A stretch of 64,000 nucleotides of DNA from Lachnospiraceae bacterium (GTDB lineage: Bacteria; Bacillota; Clostridia; Lachnospirales; Lachnospiraceae): the NCBI GenBank assembly GCA_024685005.1, contig JAIKWF010000024.1:1-64000 (forward strand), written 5' to 3'. Every line of letters begins with the position of its first letter. Position 1 is the stretch's first letter. The position numbers and the translations under genes were made by a program. Shown one piece after another: positions 25,847 through 34,633 of the stretch. A model generated the notes under the pieces. The model had not been told where the DNA came from. It did no database searches and saw nothing but the letters and a program-made list of their open reading frames with translations.

Positions 25847-25973
25847 CTATATTATAATATAATGTGATATGATATACAGGTCGGGTAACGAGCCGGTTGA
25901 TGGCTTGGGTGGCAGGCCGGAGAACGAGCCGGTTGATAGTTCGGGCAGCAGATCATGCAGCAGGGAGAAAGCA

Positions 25974-28364
25974 TTGGAGATACGTATTTCCGTCAGGGAG
26001 TTGGTTGAATTTATAAAAAGAAGCGGTGATATTGACAATCGCTCCGCGGGCGGCGGAGAAGATGCCATGCTCGAAGGGGCGAGGATCCACCGGATGATCC
26101 AGAAACGGATGGGGATCGACTATACCCCGGAGGTGCCTCTGGCCATTGAAATCCCTGCGCCTTCTTATACCATACGGATCGAGGGCAGAGCAGACGGCGT
26201 AATCCGAAAAGAGGACGGAGTCACCATAGATGAGATCAAAACAACAAGAAGAGATCTTTCACTTATGAAAGAAGCCGTCCCGGTCCATCTTGCCCAGGCC
26301 AGGTGCTATGCCTATATGATCGCGAATGCAGAACAGCTCCCCATTGTAGGGGTTCGCATGACATATTGCAATGCAGATACACTGGAAATCAGGTATTTTG
26401 AGGAAGAACTTCCCTTTGAGAAGCTGGCGGAGTGGTTTGAAGAGCTTGTGGGCGAATACCGGAAATGGACAGACTTTGAGAGTGAGTGGAAGGGCATACG
26501 GGATGATTCACTGATGCAGCTTCCCTTTCCGTACAGATTCCGTCCGGGTCAAAAACAGCTGGCAGGCCAGGTGTACCGTACGATCCACGACGGCAAAAAG
26601 ATTTTTATTCAGGCACCTACCGGCGTGGGAAAGACCCTGTCTACCGTCTATCCGTCCCTGAAGACCATGGGAGAGGGCGTGGCGGATAAGCTGTTTTATC
26701 TGACGGCCAAAACGGTGACAGGAACTGTTGCCAGAGAAACCTTTTCTATATTAAGGAAAGAAGGCCTGAAGGCCAAGGTGCTGGTGCTCACAGCAAAAGA
26801 AAAGATCTGCCCGTTGGAAAAAATGCAATGCGATCCTGTGGCCTGTCCGTATGCAAAGGGGCATTTTGACAGGATCAATGATGCCCTGTACGATATGCTG
26901 ACAAAGGAAGACAACTTTGAAAGGGAAAATATTCTTTCCTATGCCGAAAAGCACAACGTCTGTCCCTTTGAGATGTCTTTGGACATGAGCCTGTTTGCGG
27001 ATGCGGTGATCTGTGATTATAATTATCTTTTTGATCCCTACGTCCGTCTCAAGCGCTTTTTCGCAGACCGGTCCGGAAAGCCCTACCTTTATCTGGTGGA
27101 TGAGGCACACAATCTTGTGGAACGGGCCAGAAGCATGTACAGCGGCGAACTGATCAAGGAAGACGTTCTGGCGTTAAAGAAAGAGATACGCGGGAAAAAA
27201 ACGGGACTGGACGGAGCGCTGGATACGCTGAATAAAAAGATGCTGGCCCTGAAGCGGACAGACCCCGGGGAGAAAAGCGAGGCGGAAATTGCGGCTGTAA
27301 ATGATGCGGCTTCACGTCTTTGTACCAGAATGAGCACCTTTTTGGAGAAAAAAGAAGAAAACCCAGCCAGAGAAGTGGTTTTGGACTACTATTTTATGCT
27401 CCGAAGGTACCTGGATACTTTGGAACGGTTCGATGAGAACTATCTGGCGTATACAGGCATGCGGGAGGATTCTTCCTTTATGCTGCGTCTTTTGTGTGTG
27501 GACCCTTCATCCCTTCTTGATGAGTGTATGAAAACAGGTGTATCTTCCGTCCTGTTTTCGGCGACCTTCCTTCCGATCCAGTATTATAAGAGTCTTTTGG
27601 GAGGAGAGAAGGAGGACTATGAGGTATATGCCGAAACATCCTTTACAAAAGAGCAGTCCGCCCTTATGATCGCTACGGACGTGACCACAAAATACACAGA
27701 ACGGGGCAGCGGACAGTATTACAGGATCGCCTCCTATATCAAAGATGTTTGCGGGCTAAAGAGCGGGAATTATATGGTGTTCTTCCCGTCCTATTCCTTT
27801 ATGCACGAGGTGGCTGATGTTTATGAAGAAAGCTTTTTTGAGGCCGGAAAGCAGATCCTGCAGATTCAGGAAAGCGCAATGGATGAACAGGCCAGAGAAG
27901 CTTTTTTGGAGGCTTTTAAGGAAAAAAGAGACAAAGATACTACGCTGATCGCTTTTTGCGTACTGGGCGGGATCTTTTCTGAGGGGATCGATCTGAAAGG
28001 AGAGCATCTCATCGGAGCCATTGTGGTGGGTACCGGCCTGCCTCAGATCTCTGCGGAAGGAGAACTGCTGAAGCGCTATTTTGACAGACGGGGGGAAGAG
28101 GGTTTTGACTATGCCTATCGTTTTCCGGGAATGAATAAAGTGCTCCAGGCTGCCGGCCGCGTGATCCGGACTGCGGATGACAGAGGGGTGGTCCTTCTTT
28201 TGGATCACCGTTTCAGCCAGGCTTCTTATCGACGTCTTTTTCCTCGTGAGTGGAAAGAATACAGCTTTGTAAACGGAGAAAATGTGATAGATACAACCCG
28301 TGAATTTTGGAACAAAAGAAAGGGGATCACACACGTTATCGATGAAATGGAAGATGAAAAGTAA
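25974..28364 (+). CDS. PD-(D/E)XK nuclease - XPD/DinG-type helicase fusion
   Basis: A protein of about 796 residues. A TTG start at 25974 is preferred because CAGGGAGAAA precedes it and the product begins MEIRISVREL; an ATG at 25869 gives 35 more low-complexity residues. Residues 1-170 look like a Cas4/Dna2-type nuclease: EGARIHRMIQ, IRIEGRADGVI, TIDEIKTT and the QxxxY motif HLAQARCYAYM. The remainder is a superfamily 2 iron-sulphur helicase: APTGVGKTLS (Walker A), cysteines in KICPLEKMQCDPVACPY and NVCPFEM for a 4Fe-4S cluster, YLVDEAHNLVERA (DEAH) and QAAGRVIRTADDRG (motif VI). It should unwind and possibly cut DNA in repair or replication. No SOS box was identified. Confidence 0.87.
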   Translation: MEIRISVRELVEFIKRSGDIDNRSAGGGEDAMLEGARIHRMIQKRMGIDYTPEVPLAIEIPAPSYTIRIEGRADGVIRKEDGVTIDEIKTTRRDLSLMKEAVPVHLAQARCYAYMIANAEQLPIVGVRMTYCNADTLEIRYFEEELPFEKLAEWFEELVGEYRKWTDFESEWKGIRDDSLMQLPFPYRFRPGQKQLAGQVYRTIHDGKKIFIQAPTGVGKTLSTVYPSLKTMGEGVADKLFYLTAKTVTGTVARETFSILRKEGLKAKVLVLTAKEKICPLEKMQCDPVACPYAKGHFDRINDALYDMLTKEDNFERENILSYAEKHNVCPFEMSLDMSLFADAVICDYNYLFDPYVRLKRFFADRSGKPYLYLVDEAHNLVERARSMYSGELIKEDVLALKKEIRGKKTGLDGALDTLNKKMLALKRTDPGEKSEAEIAAVNDAASRLCTRMSTFLEKKEENPAREVVLDYYFMLRRYLDTLERFDENYLAYTGMREDSSFMLRLLCVDPSSLLDECMKTGVSSVLFSATFLPIQYYKSLLGGEKEDYEVYAETSFTKEQSALMIATDVTTKYTERGSGQYYRIASYIKDVCGLKSGNYMVFFPSYSFMHEVADVYEESFFEAGKQILQIQESAMDEQAREAFLEAFKEKRDKDTTLIAFCVLGGIFSEGIDLKGEHLIGAIVVGTGLPQISAEGELLKRYFDRRGEEGFDYAYRFPGMNKVLQAAGRVIRTADDRGVVLLLDHRFSQASYRRLFPREWKEYSFVNGENVIDTTREFWNKRKGITHVIDEMEDEK

Positions 28365-28385
28365 CAAGTGTGTTCAAACGAATGG

Positions 28386-28418
28386 ACAGGTGATATCCTC
28401 TGGATATCACCTGTTTTT
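28386..28418 (+). terminator. Terminator of the nuclease-helicase gene
   Basis: ACAGGTGATATCC (28386-28398) pairs perfectly with GGATATCACCTGT (28402-28414) and is followed by Ts. Confidence 0.9.
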
Positions 28419-28566
28419 GGTTCACATAATCAGAAATTAGATGAAAAATGTGATTTTATAATCTGAAATTGAGTTTGGGAACGGATCACGGATCCTGCTT
28501 TCATTTTCATGAAAAAAATGCAAGATTCCCTTCAAACCGATTTTTATTATCCGATCGGTCAATGAA

Positions 28567-28631
28567 GAAAAAGCCTTACTTTATCAGTGGTTGTACATCA
28601 CCTAACGCTTCTGTCGTAAAGGGCTTTTTTC
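28567..28631 (+). other. Isolated terminator-like hairpin in a 530-bp gene-free gap
   Basis: AAAAAGCC-TTAC (28568-28579) pairs with GTAA-(AG)-GGCTTTTT (28616-28629), closing a loop of 36 bases. No gene precedes it inside the gap 28419-28954, so it may end a small RNA or be a remnant. The rest of the gap shows no credible ORF, only T-rich runs and the promoter/operator of the GH13 gene. Confidence 0.4.
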
Positions 28632-28884
28632 ATAGACACCTGTTTCTGAAATCGTGACGGAAATATTGCAGGGCTTTTTTTCGGCTTTTTTGACTGGTGA
28701 TGGATTATGTGAACAACAATTTCCGGAGGAGTTGTGAAAAAACAGGTGAGCGTCATATGAGACAACAAGGATAAAATAACAAATGTTAGGCAACAACGGC
28801 GGGAAAGAAAACCCGGCGAAAAACTTGATAAATACCGCATGTAATTTAAGAAGGTCTTAGCTTTTTTTTAAAGCCTGTATGTGG

Positions 28885-28916
28885 TATAGTTTATAGTTGA
28901 TTGTTGTGACACAACA
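28885..28916 (+). promoter_or_regulatory. GH13 promoter -10 region with a palindromic operator
   Basis: A TATAGT box (28885-28890) is followed by a perfect 15-base palindrome TGTTGTG-A-CACAACA (28902-28916), which would overlap the transcription start. It is a good candidate operator for a sugar-responsive repressor. No convincing -35 was seen. Confidence 0.5.
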
Positions 28917-28954
28917 GGCAAATGTGAATCATTGCAGAAAAGAGGATGTGTATC

Positions 28955-30268
28955 ATGTGGGCATATGAGAGTGTTTTTTATCAGATCTATCCTTTGGGGT
29001 TCTGCGGAGCTCCTTTTGAAAATGACGGTGTTTTGACAAATCGGATACTGAAGGTGATCGACTGGATCCCTCATATAAAAAAGTTAGGATGCAATGCGAT
29101 CTACTTTTCGCCGATCTTTGATTCGGATACCCACGGATACAATACCAGAGACTATACGAAACTGGATCCGCGTCTGGGGACCAACGAGGATTTTGCAAAG
29201 GTGTGTAAAGCCCTCCACAAAGAAGGGATCAAAGTTGTCCTGGATGGTGTATTCAATCATGTGGGCAGAGGATTCTGGGCGTTTCGCGATGTGCTGGAAA
29301 ACAGAGAAAATTCCCAATATAAGGATTGGTTTGCCAGGATCGACTTTGGAGGAGACTCTCCTTATCATGACGGTCTTTATTATGAAGGCTGGGAAGGCAA
29401 TTATGATCTTGTGAAGCTGAACCAGTGGAATCCCCTTGTGAGGGAGCATATCTTTTCCGCTGTGGAAGGCTGGATCAAAGAGTTTGATATTGACGGTCTT
29501 CGTCTGGATGTGGCCTATTGCCTGGATCCGGATTTTATCAGAGCCCTGCGAAGCTTTTGCGACAGCAAAAAACAGGATTTTTACCTGTTGGGAGAGATGC
29601 TTCACGGGGATTATAACCGGCTTATGGGGGATGATATGCTCCATGCGGCCACCAATTACGAATGCTATAAGGGGCTGTACTCCAGCTTTAACAGCATGAA
29701 TATGTTTGAGATCGTCCACTCTCTGCTTCGCCAGTTCGGTCCGGAGCAGTGGACGCTGTATAAAGGAAAGCATTTGCTCTCCTTTGCGGATAATCACGAT
29801 GTTACAAGGGTGGCGAGCATTTTACAAAATGAAAAGCATCTGCCTCTTATATATACCCTTGTTTTTGCCATGCCGGGAACGCCCTGCGTTTATTACGGTT
29901 CGGAATGGGGAGAAAAGGCGGACAAATCCCAGGGGGATCCGGCCCTTCGTCCCTGCTTTGAGAAACCGCAGTGGAATGAACTGACGGATCTGATCAGTCG
30001 TCTGGCAAAGGCGAAAAAAGAAAGTAATGCACTCAATTACGGCGGCTTCAGGCAGGTGGTGCTGACAAACAGACAGTGCATCCTTGCCAGGGAAACCGAT
30101 TCGGAAAGGGTTTTTGTGGCCATTAATGCGGATGAAAACCCTTATACGGCACATTTTGATGCCGGCTGCGGTCAGGCAGTGGATCTGATCACGGGCCAGA
30201 TCCATGACTTTGGCGGAGGAAGTGTTTTGCCGCCCTATTCCGCAGCACTTTGGAAGATGGAGAGATAA
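28955..30268 (+). CDS. Cytoplasmic GH13 alpha-amylase-family glycosidase
   Basis: A 437-residue enzyme; the ATG at 28955 is preferred over one at 28946 because AAGAGG is better spaced. It begins MWAYESVFYQIYPLGF, a GH13 opening without a signal peptide, so it acts inside the cell. Conserved regions are VVLDGVFNHVG (region I), DGLRLDVAY (region II, nucleophile Asp), LLGEMLHG (region III, Glu acid/base) and LLSFADNHDVTR (region IV, Asp). The catalytic triad is complete. It resembles small maltodextrin glucosidases or neopullulanase-like enzymes and probably trims imported alpha-glucans. Its stop is one base from the next ABC transporter gene, so it leads that operon. The exact bond specificity is unknown. 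Confidence 0.9.
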   Translation: MWAYESVFYQIYPLGFCGAPFENDGVLTNRILKVIDWIPHIKKLGCNAIYFSPIFDSDTHGYNTRDYTKLDPRLGTNEDFAKVCKALHKEGIKVVLDGVFNHVGRGFWAFRDVLENRENSQYKDWFARIDFGGDSPYHDGLYYEGWEGNYDLVKLNQWNPLVREHIFSAVEGWIKEFDIDGLRLDVAYCLDPDFIRALRSFCDSKKQDFYLLGEMLHGDYNRLMGDDMLHAATNYECYKGLYSSFNSMNMFEIVHSLLRQFGPEQWTLYKGKHLLSFADNHDVTRVASILQNEKHLPLIYTLVFAMPGTPCVYYGSEWGEKADKSQGDPALRPCFEKPQWNELTDLISRLAKAKKESNALNYGGFRQVVLTNRQCILARETDSERVFVAINADENPYTAHFDAGCGQAVDLITGQIHDFGGGSVLPPYSAALWKMER

Positions 30269-30269
30269 C

Positions 30270-30998
30270 ATGGCGACTACACCGGTTATTTCGGTCAGGG
30301 ACCTTTATAAGATCTATCGTGTGGGAGACAGCCGCGTCAGGGCACTTGACGGGGTGGGTTTTGACGTGCAAAAGGGAGAGTTTTGCTCCATTGTAGGTAC
30401 GTCGGGATCCGGTAAGTCCACGCTTTTGAATATGCTGGCGGGATTGGAGAAGCCCACTAAGGGCAAGATCGTCATCGCCGGCGAGCATATGGAAAAAAAG
30501 AATGAAAACCAGCTGGTGGCTTTCAGAAGGAAGCATATCGGATTTATCTTTCAGTCCTTTAACCTGATGCCTTCCATGAATGCTTTGGAAAATGTGGCGC
30601 TTCCCCTTACGTTTCAGGGGGTCAGCCGGAAAAAAAGACTGGAGATGGCAAGAGAAGTTCTGACCCTTGTGGGACTGGAACACCATATGAATCACAAACC
30701 GACGCAGATGTCAGGTGGCCAGCAGCAGAGAGTGGGCATTGCCAGGGCCCTTGTGGTGCAGCCGGAGATCATTTTTGCGGATGAACCTACCGGAAATCTG
30801 GATTCCAGAACCAGTGCGGAGGTAATGGAGCTGATCCGGCGGATCATCAACGAACAGAATCAGACCCTGGTCATGGTAACCCACGATGATCATCTGGCGG
30901 GTTTTGCCGACAGGATCTTTCGGATCTCCGACGGCAGGATCGTGGATATCCGGGTTACAGGGAATGCGAAAAAGGACCTGACGCGGAAACAGCATTGA
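30270..30998 (+). CDS. MacB/LolD-type ABC transporter ATP-binding protein
   Basis: A 242-residue ATPase read from the ATG at 30270, one base after the GH13 stop, with GGAGAG inside the end of that gene. It shows GTSGSGKSTLLNML (Walker A), FIFQSFNLMPSMNALENV (Q loop), MSGGQQQRVGIARALV (signature), IIFADEPTGNLDS (Walker B) and an H loop (MVTHD). The DEPTGNLDS motif and size place it in the MacB/LolD/FtsE group, which power mechanotransmission or lipoprotein/peptide export rather than solute uptake. It should pair with the FtsX-like permease at 33118-34503, the two being separated by the anchored CARDB-type protein gene. Confidence 0.94.
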   Translation: MATTPVISVRDLYKIYRVGDSRVRALDGVGFDVQKGEFCSIVGTSGSGKSTLLNMLAGLEKPTKGKIVIAGEHMEKKNENQLVAFRRKHIGFIFQSFNLMPSMNALENVALPLTFQGVSRKKRLEMAREVLTLVGLEHHMNHKPTQMSGGQQQRVGIARALVVQPEIIFADEPTGNLDSRTSAEVMELIRRIINEQNQTLVMVTHDDHLAGFADRIFRISDGRIVDIRVTGNAKKDLTRKQH

Positions 30999-31051
30999 TA
31001 CAGAATACGAAGATCATACAGAAAGGTAACATAGATCGGAAGGAAAAGGGA

Positions 31052-33109
31052 ATGAAAAAAACAGGCATGAATCGGAAAAAGAGTATAACGATCCTGGGAG
31101 GGGCGCTGCTGGCGGCGTGCATTTTTGCCATGCCGGTATATGCCAGTGCGGGAGCGGGTATCGCATTGGACGGAAGCGGCTCAACAGGGTCGTCGACTAC
31201 CGGACAGACCGGAGGAAGCGGCCAGAGCAGTGTGGATGCGTCTACAGCCACCGATCAGAGCAGCAGCGGACAAAAGACGGAAACCACCGAAAAAGCCACG
31301 CTGGAATCCATCAAAAACGAAGCGAAGCTGGAAATTACCGGATATGGTGATATCAAAAAGCTGAAGGCCAACGAGACCAAGGTCAAACAGATCGATGAAG
31401 CGGTCAAGAAATACAATAAGCTTATCGGAACCGCCAAGAAGAATGAGAACCTGAAGGGTCTGAGCAATGAAAGCAGTATCGAAGACTGCATCACGGCAGC
31501 GAAAGAGGCCATCGACGCCATTGCTTCTGCCGAAAGCGACGAAACGGAAAATGACACGGATAAAGGAAATCAGCAGCCCACTTCCACCAGCGATTTTATC
31601 ATGGTGGGAGGCGACTGGGTGACCCCTGTGGTAAGCTACGGCAATTCCGTCAATATCGTGCTCCCCGTTGTAAATATGAGCCAGACCAATCTGGCCAACG
31701 TGACTGTTACGCCCATCGTTTCAAACTCGGTGCAGGAGTGGCCGTTTGAGCTGGATACCAGCAATTATACCCAAACCATTCCCGATCTTCCGGGAAAAGG
31801 AAACGGTCAGAATGATATGGACAGAAGAAGAGAACTGACCTGGACCCTGCGGGCCAGAGCGGATGCTCTTTCGGGATACTATAAATTGCAGTTTAACGTG
31901 CTTTATCCCAATGGCGAGGAGGTGGAATCTGCGGTGCTGACCACCTATGTCAAAGTCATCGGTGCCCCGGGCAGCGGCAATGCGGAAACCGAAGGAGGAG
32001 CTCTTTCCACCCCCAGAGTCATTGTGACGGGATTTGAAACAAACCCGGCAAGCGTCCACGCGGGGGACACCTTTACCCTGACGCTGCATCTTAAGAACAC
32101 CTCCCGCAGAACGGCGGTTTCCAATATGCTTGTGAACTTTTCCGCACCCAACGAGGGATCGGATACAGAGTCCAGCTATGCGGCATTTTTGCCCACCAGC
32201 GGTTCCAACAGCGAGTATATTTCTTCCATCGGAAAAGGGGAGACCACGGATCTTGTGGTGGAACTGACGGCCAAAGCGGATCTTTCCCAGAAGCCCTATC
32301 CCCTGGATCTGAACATGGAATATGAGGATGATGATTACACATCTTATACGGCCAGTGCAGACGTATCCATCCCTGTGATCCAGGAAGCACGGTTTGAAAT
32401 GGGCAAGCCGGAGATCATGCCTACGGAACTGGCACCGGGCAGTGACTCCAACATCATGTTCAGTATTTATAACCTGGGCAAGGTGACACTTTACAACGTG
32501 AAGGTTACCTTTGAAGGGGACAGCATATCCGGAGGCGACACTTTTGTGGGCAAGATCGAAGCCGGCGGTACCGGCAATGTGGATGCCATGGTCACCGGAG
32601 AAAAAGCAACGGCGGAAGGCGAAAAGATCTATGTGGTGGTAACCTACGAAGATGAAGCCGGCAAGCAGCAGAGTCATAAAGAAGCGCTGGATCTTAAAGT
32701 CATAGGGGAAGGCTCCGGCCAGGGAGGGGAAGGAAGTCTGGATGGTGCCATTGGCGAATTCGGAAACGGAACCTTTGACGGCGAAGTGATGGAATATGAA
32801 GGCAGCGACGAAATGGAAGTGGAATACGAGGATACGGCAACTAAGATAAAAAAGATCGCCATCGGCGGCATTATCGTGGTTGGCAGCATCCTGTTGATCG
32901 TGGTCATTATCATCCTTGTTTCCCGGGCAAAAAAGAAGAAACAGGAAAAAGAAGATCTGGCTGCACTGGAGGATCTGGAAGAGATCGAGGCCGGCAGACA
33001 GAATGAGGAGCTTTCGGAGCAGGAGGATGAGGAAGAAGTGTATCCTGACGACGGGGAAGCAGAAGATGAGTCTGATGCGGACTGGGATGAAGAAAAACCG
33101 GAAGAATAG
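31052..33109 (+). CDS. Membrane-anchored CARDB-type extracellular protein with acidic cytoplasmic tail
   Basis: A 685-residue protein from the ATG after GGAAGGAAAAGGGA; the in-frame ATG at 30995 is less likely. A signal peptide (residues about 8-33; ITILGGALLAACIFAMPVYAS) is followed by a Ser/Gly/Thr-rich linker, a helical segment, and two or three beta-sandwich domains resembling CARDB/NEW3 (COG1361) units, for example TGFETNPASVHAGDTFTLTL and ELAPGSDSNIMFSIYNLG. A membrane helix lies near residues 610-632 (IAIGGIIVVGSILLIVVIII), then a short basic stretch and a very acidic tail of about 50 residues. Its place between the ATPase and permease genes suggests it is the extracellular partner of that transporter, replacing the usual MacA-type adaptor. 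This role is inferred. Confidence 0.82.
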   Translation: MKKTGMNRKKSITILGGALLAACIFAMPVYASAGAGIALDGSGSTGSSTTGQTGGSGQSSVDASTATDQSSSGQKTETTEKATLESIKNEAKLEITGYGDIKKLKANETKVKQIDEAVKKYNKLIGTAKKNENLKGLSNESSIEDCITAAKEAIDAIASAESDETENDTDKGNQQPTSTSDFIMVGGDWVTPVVSYGNSVNIVLPVVNMSQTNLANVTVTPIVSNSVQEWPFELDTSNYTQTIPDLPGKGNGQNDMDRRRELTWTLRARADALSGYYKLQFNVLYPNGEEVESAVLTTYVKVIGAPGSGNAETEGGALSTPRVIVTGFETNPASVHAGDTFTLTLHLKNTSRRTAVSNMLVNFSAPNEGSDTESSYAAFLPTSGSNSEYISSIGKGETTDLVVELTAKADLSQKPYPLDLNMEYEDDDYTSYTASADVSIPVIQEARFEMGKPEIMPTELAPGSDSNIMFSIYNLGKVTLYNVKVTFEGDSISGGDTFVGKIEAGGTGNVDAMVTGEKATAEGEKIYVVVTYEDEAGKQQSHKEALDLKVIGEGSGQGGEGSLDGAIGEFGNGTFDGEVMEYEGSDEMEVEYEDTATKIKKIAIGGIIVVGSILLIVVIIILVSRAKKKKQEKEDLAALEDLEEIEAGRQNEELSEQEDEEEVYPDDGEAEDESDADWDEEKPEE

Positions 33110-33117
33110 GAGACAAC

Positions 33118-34503
33118 ATGCGATTTTGGGATATCCTGCTAATGAGTCTTAGCAGTCTCTGGAAAAGAAGGATCCGGACGATCCTGACGGTCCTCGGCGT
33201 GGTGATCGGAACGGCCAGCATCGTGGTCATGATCTCTCTCGGACTGGGTCTGAAACGGGCTTCTTTGGAGGAGATGGAAAAATACGGCAGCCTGAAGAGC
33301 ATCATCGTTTCAGAGAAAGACAGCTATGAATCGGATGAGGAAGAGGGAGGCCGTGCCAACAAACAGACCCTTGTGCATTTGGATGATTCCGTGCTGGAGT
33401 CGCTAAGGGGCATAGAACACGTGGAGTATGTATATCCGGAGCTGGAGGCGGAAGTGATGCTGCTGGCGGGCGGTTATACCTGCTATACCTCGGTAAGAGG
33501 AGTGCCGACAAAGGACATGGAGCTCATCGGCCTTGAGCTGGCACAGGGGGGGCTGCCCGAGCCGGGAGATACCCAGCTGAAGTTTGTCTACGGAAACTCT
33601 GTCATCGGGGAGTTTTACAACGAAAAAACCGGTCATGGATACTGGTTTGACGGCACCATGGCGCCGGTGGATCTGATGAATGACCCCATGATCTGCATCT
33701 TTGATGCGGAAAAGTATTACAACTTTATCTGGGGAAACGCGGATGAGTCGGGCAATGTGGCGATGCCGAAAAAATATATGATAAACGCCGCCGGTGTTAT
33801 GGCGGGAAAAGTGGAAGATTACAACAGCAATTCCAATCTGATCTATTGTGACCTGGATCTTTTGAAAGCGCTTTTGAAAAAAGAATTCCGGGGGAAAGCC
33901 ATCCCCGGACAGCCGACCACCATTTCGGGGAAACCCACAAAGGAGATCTATTACACCAATCTGGTGGTGGGCGTGGATGATATGAAAAATGTCCAGAACG
34001 TGCAGGCCCAAATCTCCCAGCTGGGCTATTCGGCGGAGAGCAATGCGGAGTGGGTGGAATCCATGCAGGGACAGTCTAATTATATCCAGCTGGCTTTGGG
34101 CGGCATTGGCGCCATTTCGCTTTTGGTGGCAGCCATTGGTATCGCAAATACCATGATGATGTCCATCTACGAAAGGACGAAAGAAATCGGTATCATGAAG
34201 GTGCTGGGTTGTGATATGCGCAATATTCAGGGAATGTTCCTGATGGAGGCGGGGCATATCGGCCTTTTGGGCGGACTGATCGGTGTGGCGCTTTCCTACG
34301 GACTGTCATTTGCCATTAACCATTTTCTGGGAGTTTCCCAAATGGGGATCGATCTGGAAGGGGCATCGAGCATTTCCTATATTCCCTTCTGGCTCAGCGC
34401 GCTGTCCGTGGCCTTTTCCGTTGCGGTGGGCATGGCAGCAGGCTTCTTTCCATCCCTGCGGGCCATGCGTTTAAGTCCCCTTGCGGCCATCCGGAATGAA
34501 TGA
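33118..34503 (+). CDS. MacB/FtsX-type ABC transporter permease
   Basis: A 461-residue permease with one N-terminal helix (SLWKRRIRTILTVLGVVIGTASIVVMISL), a large extracytoplasmic MacB_PCD-like domain (residues about 50-310) and three C-terminal helices in an FtsX domain (GGIGAISLLVAAIGIANTMMMS, EAGHIGLLGGLIGVALSYGL, FWLSALSVAFSVAVGMAAG). The coupling motif YERTKEIGIMKVLGC is typical. With the ATPase at 30270 it forms a type VII ABC system that usually does not import solutes but exports molecules or transmits force. The gene begins eight bases after the CARDB protein stop, so the four genes from 28955 to 34503 read as one operon. Confidence 0.93.
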   Translation: MRFWDILLMSLSSLWKRRIRTILTVLGVVIGTASIVVMISLGLGLKRASLEEMEKYGSLKSIIVSEKDSYESDEEEGGRANKQTLVHLDDSVLESLRGIEHVEYVYPELEAEVMLLAGGYTCYTSVRGVPTKDMELIGLELAQGGLPEPGDTQLKFVYGNSVIGEFYNEKTGHGYWFDGTMAPVDLMNDPMICIFDAEKYYNFIWGNADESGNVAMPKKYMINAAGVMAGKVEDYNSNSNLIYCDLDLLKALLKKEFRGKAIPGQPTTISGKPTKEIYYTNLVVGVDDMKNVQNVQAQISQLGYSAESNAEWVESMQGQSNYIQLALGGIGAISLLVAAIGIANTMMMSIYERTKEIGIMKVLGCDMRNIQGMFLMEAGHIGLLGGLIGVALSYGLSFAINHFLGVSQMGIDLEGASSISYIPFWLSALSVAFSVAVGMAAGFFPSLRAMRLSPLAAIRNE

Positions 34504-34554
34504 CAAAAAAACGAAAAAAAGTTCTGTGTGGTAGTGGATTTTATCAAACGGTTG

Positions 34555-34563
34555 TGGTATACT
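34555..34563 (+). promoter_or_regulatory. Extended -10 promoter of the SHOCT coiled-coil gene
   Basis: TGG directly precedes TATACT (34558-34563), an extended -10. No strong -35 is present. The ATG is at 34634. Confidence 0.45.
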
Positions 34564-34633
34564 TTTTCATGGGTTCACAGAAGCCGATACTAGGTAATGG
34601 CAGAGAAAAATTTAAAGAAACAGGGGCAAAATT

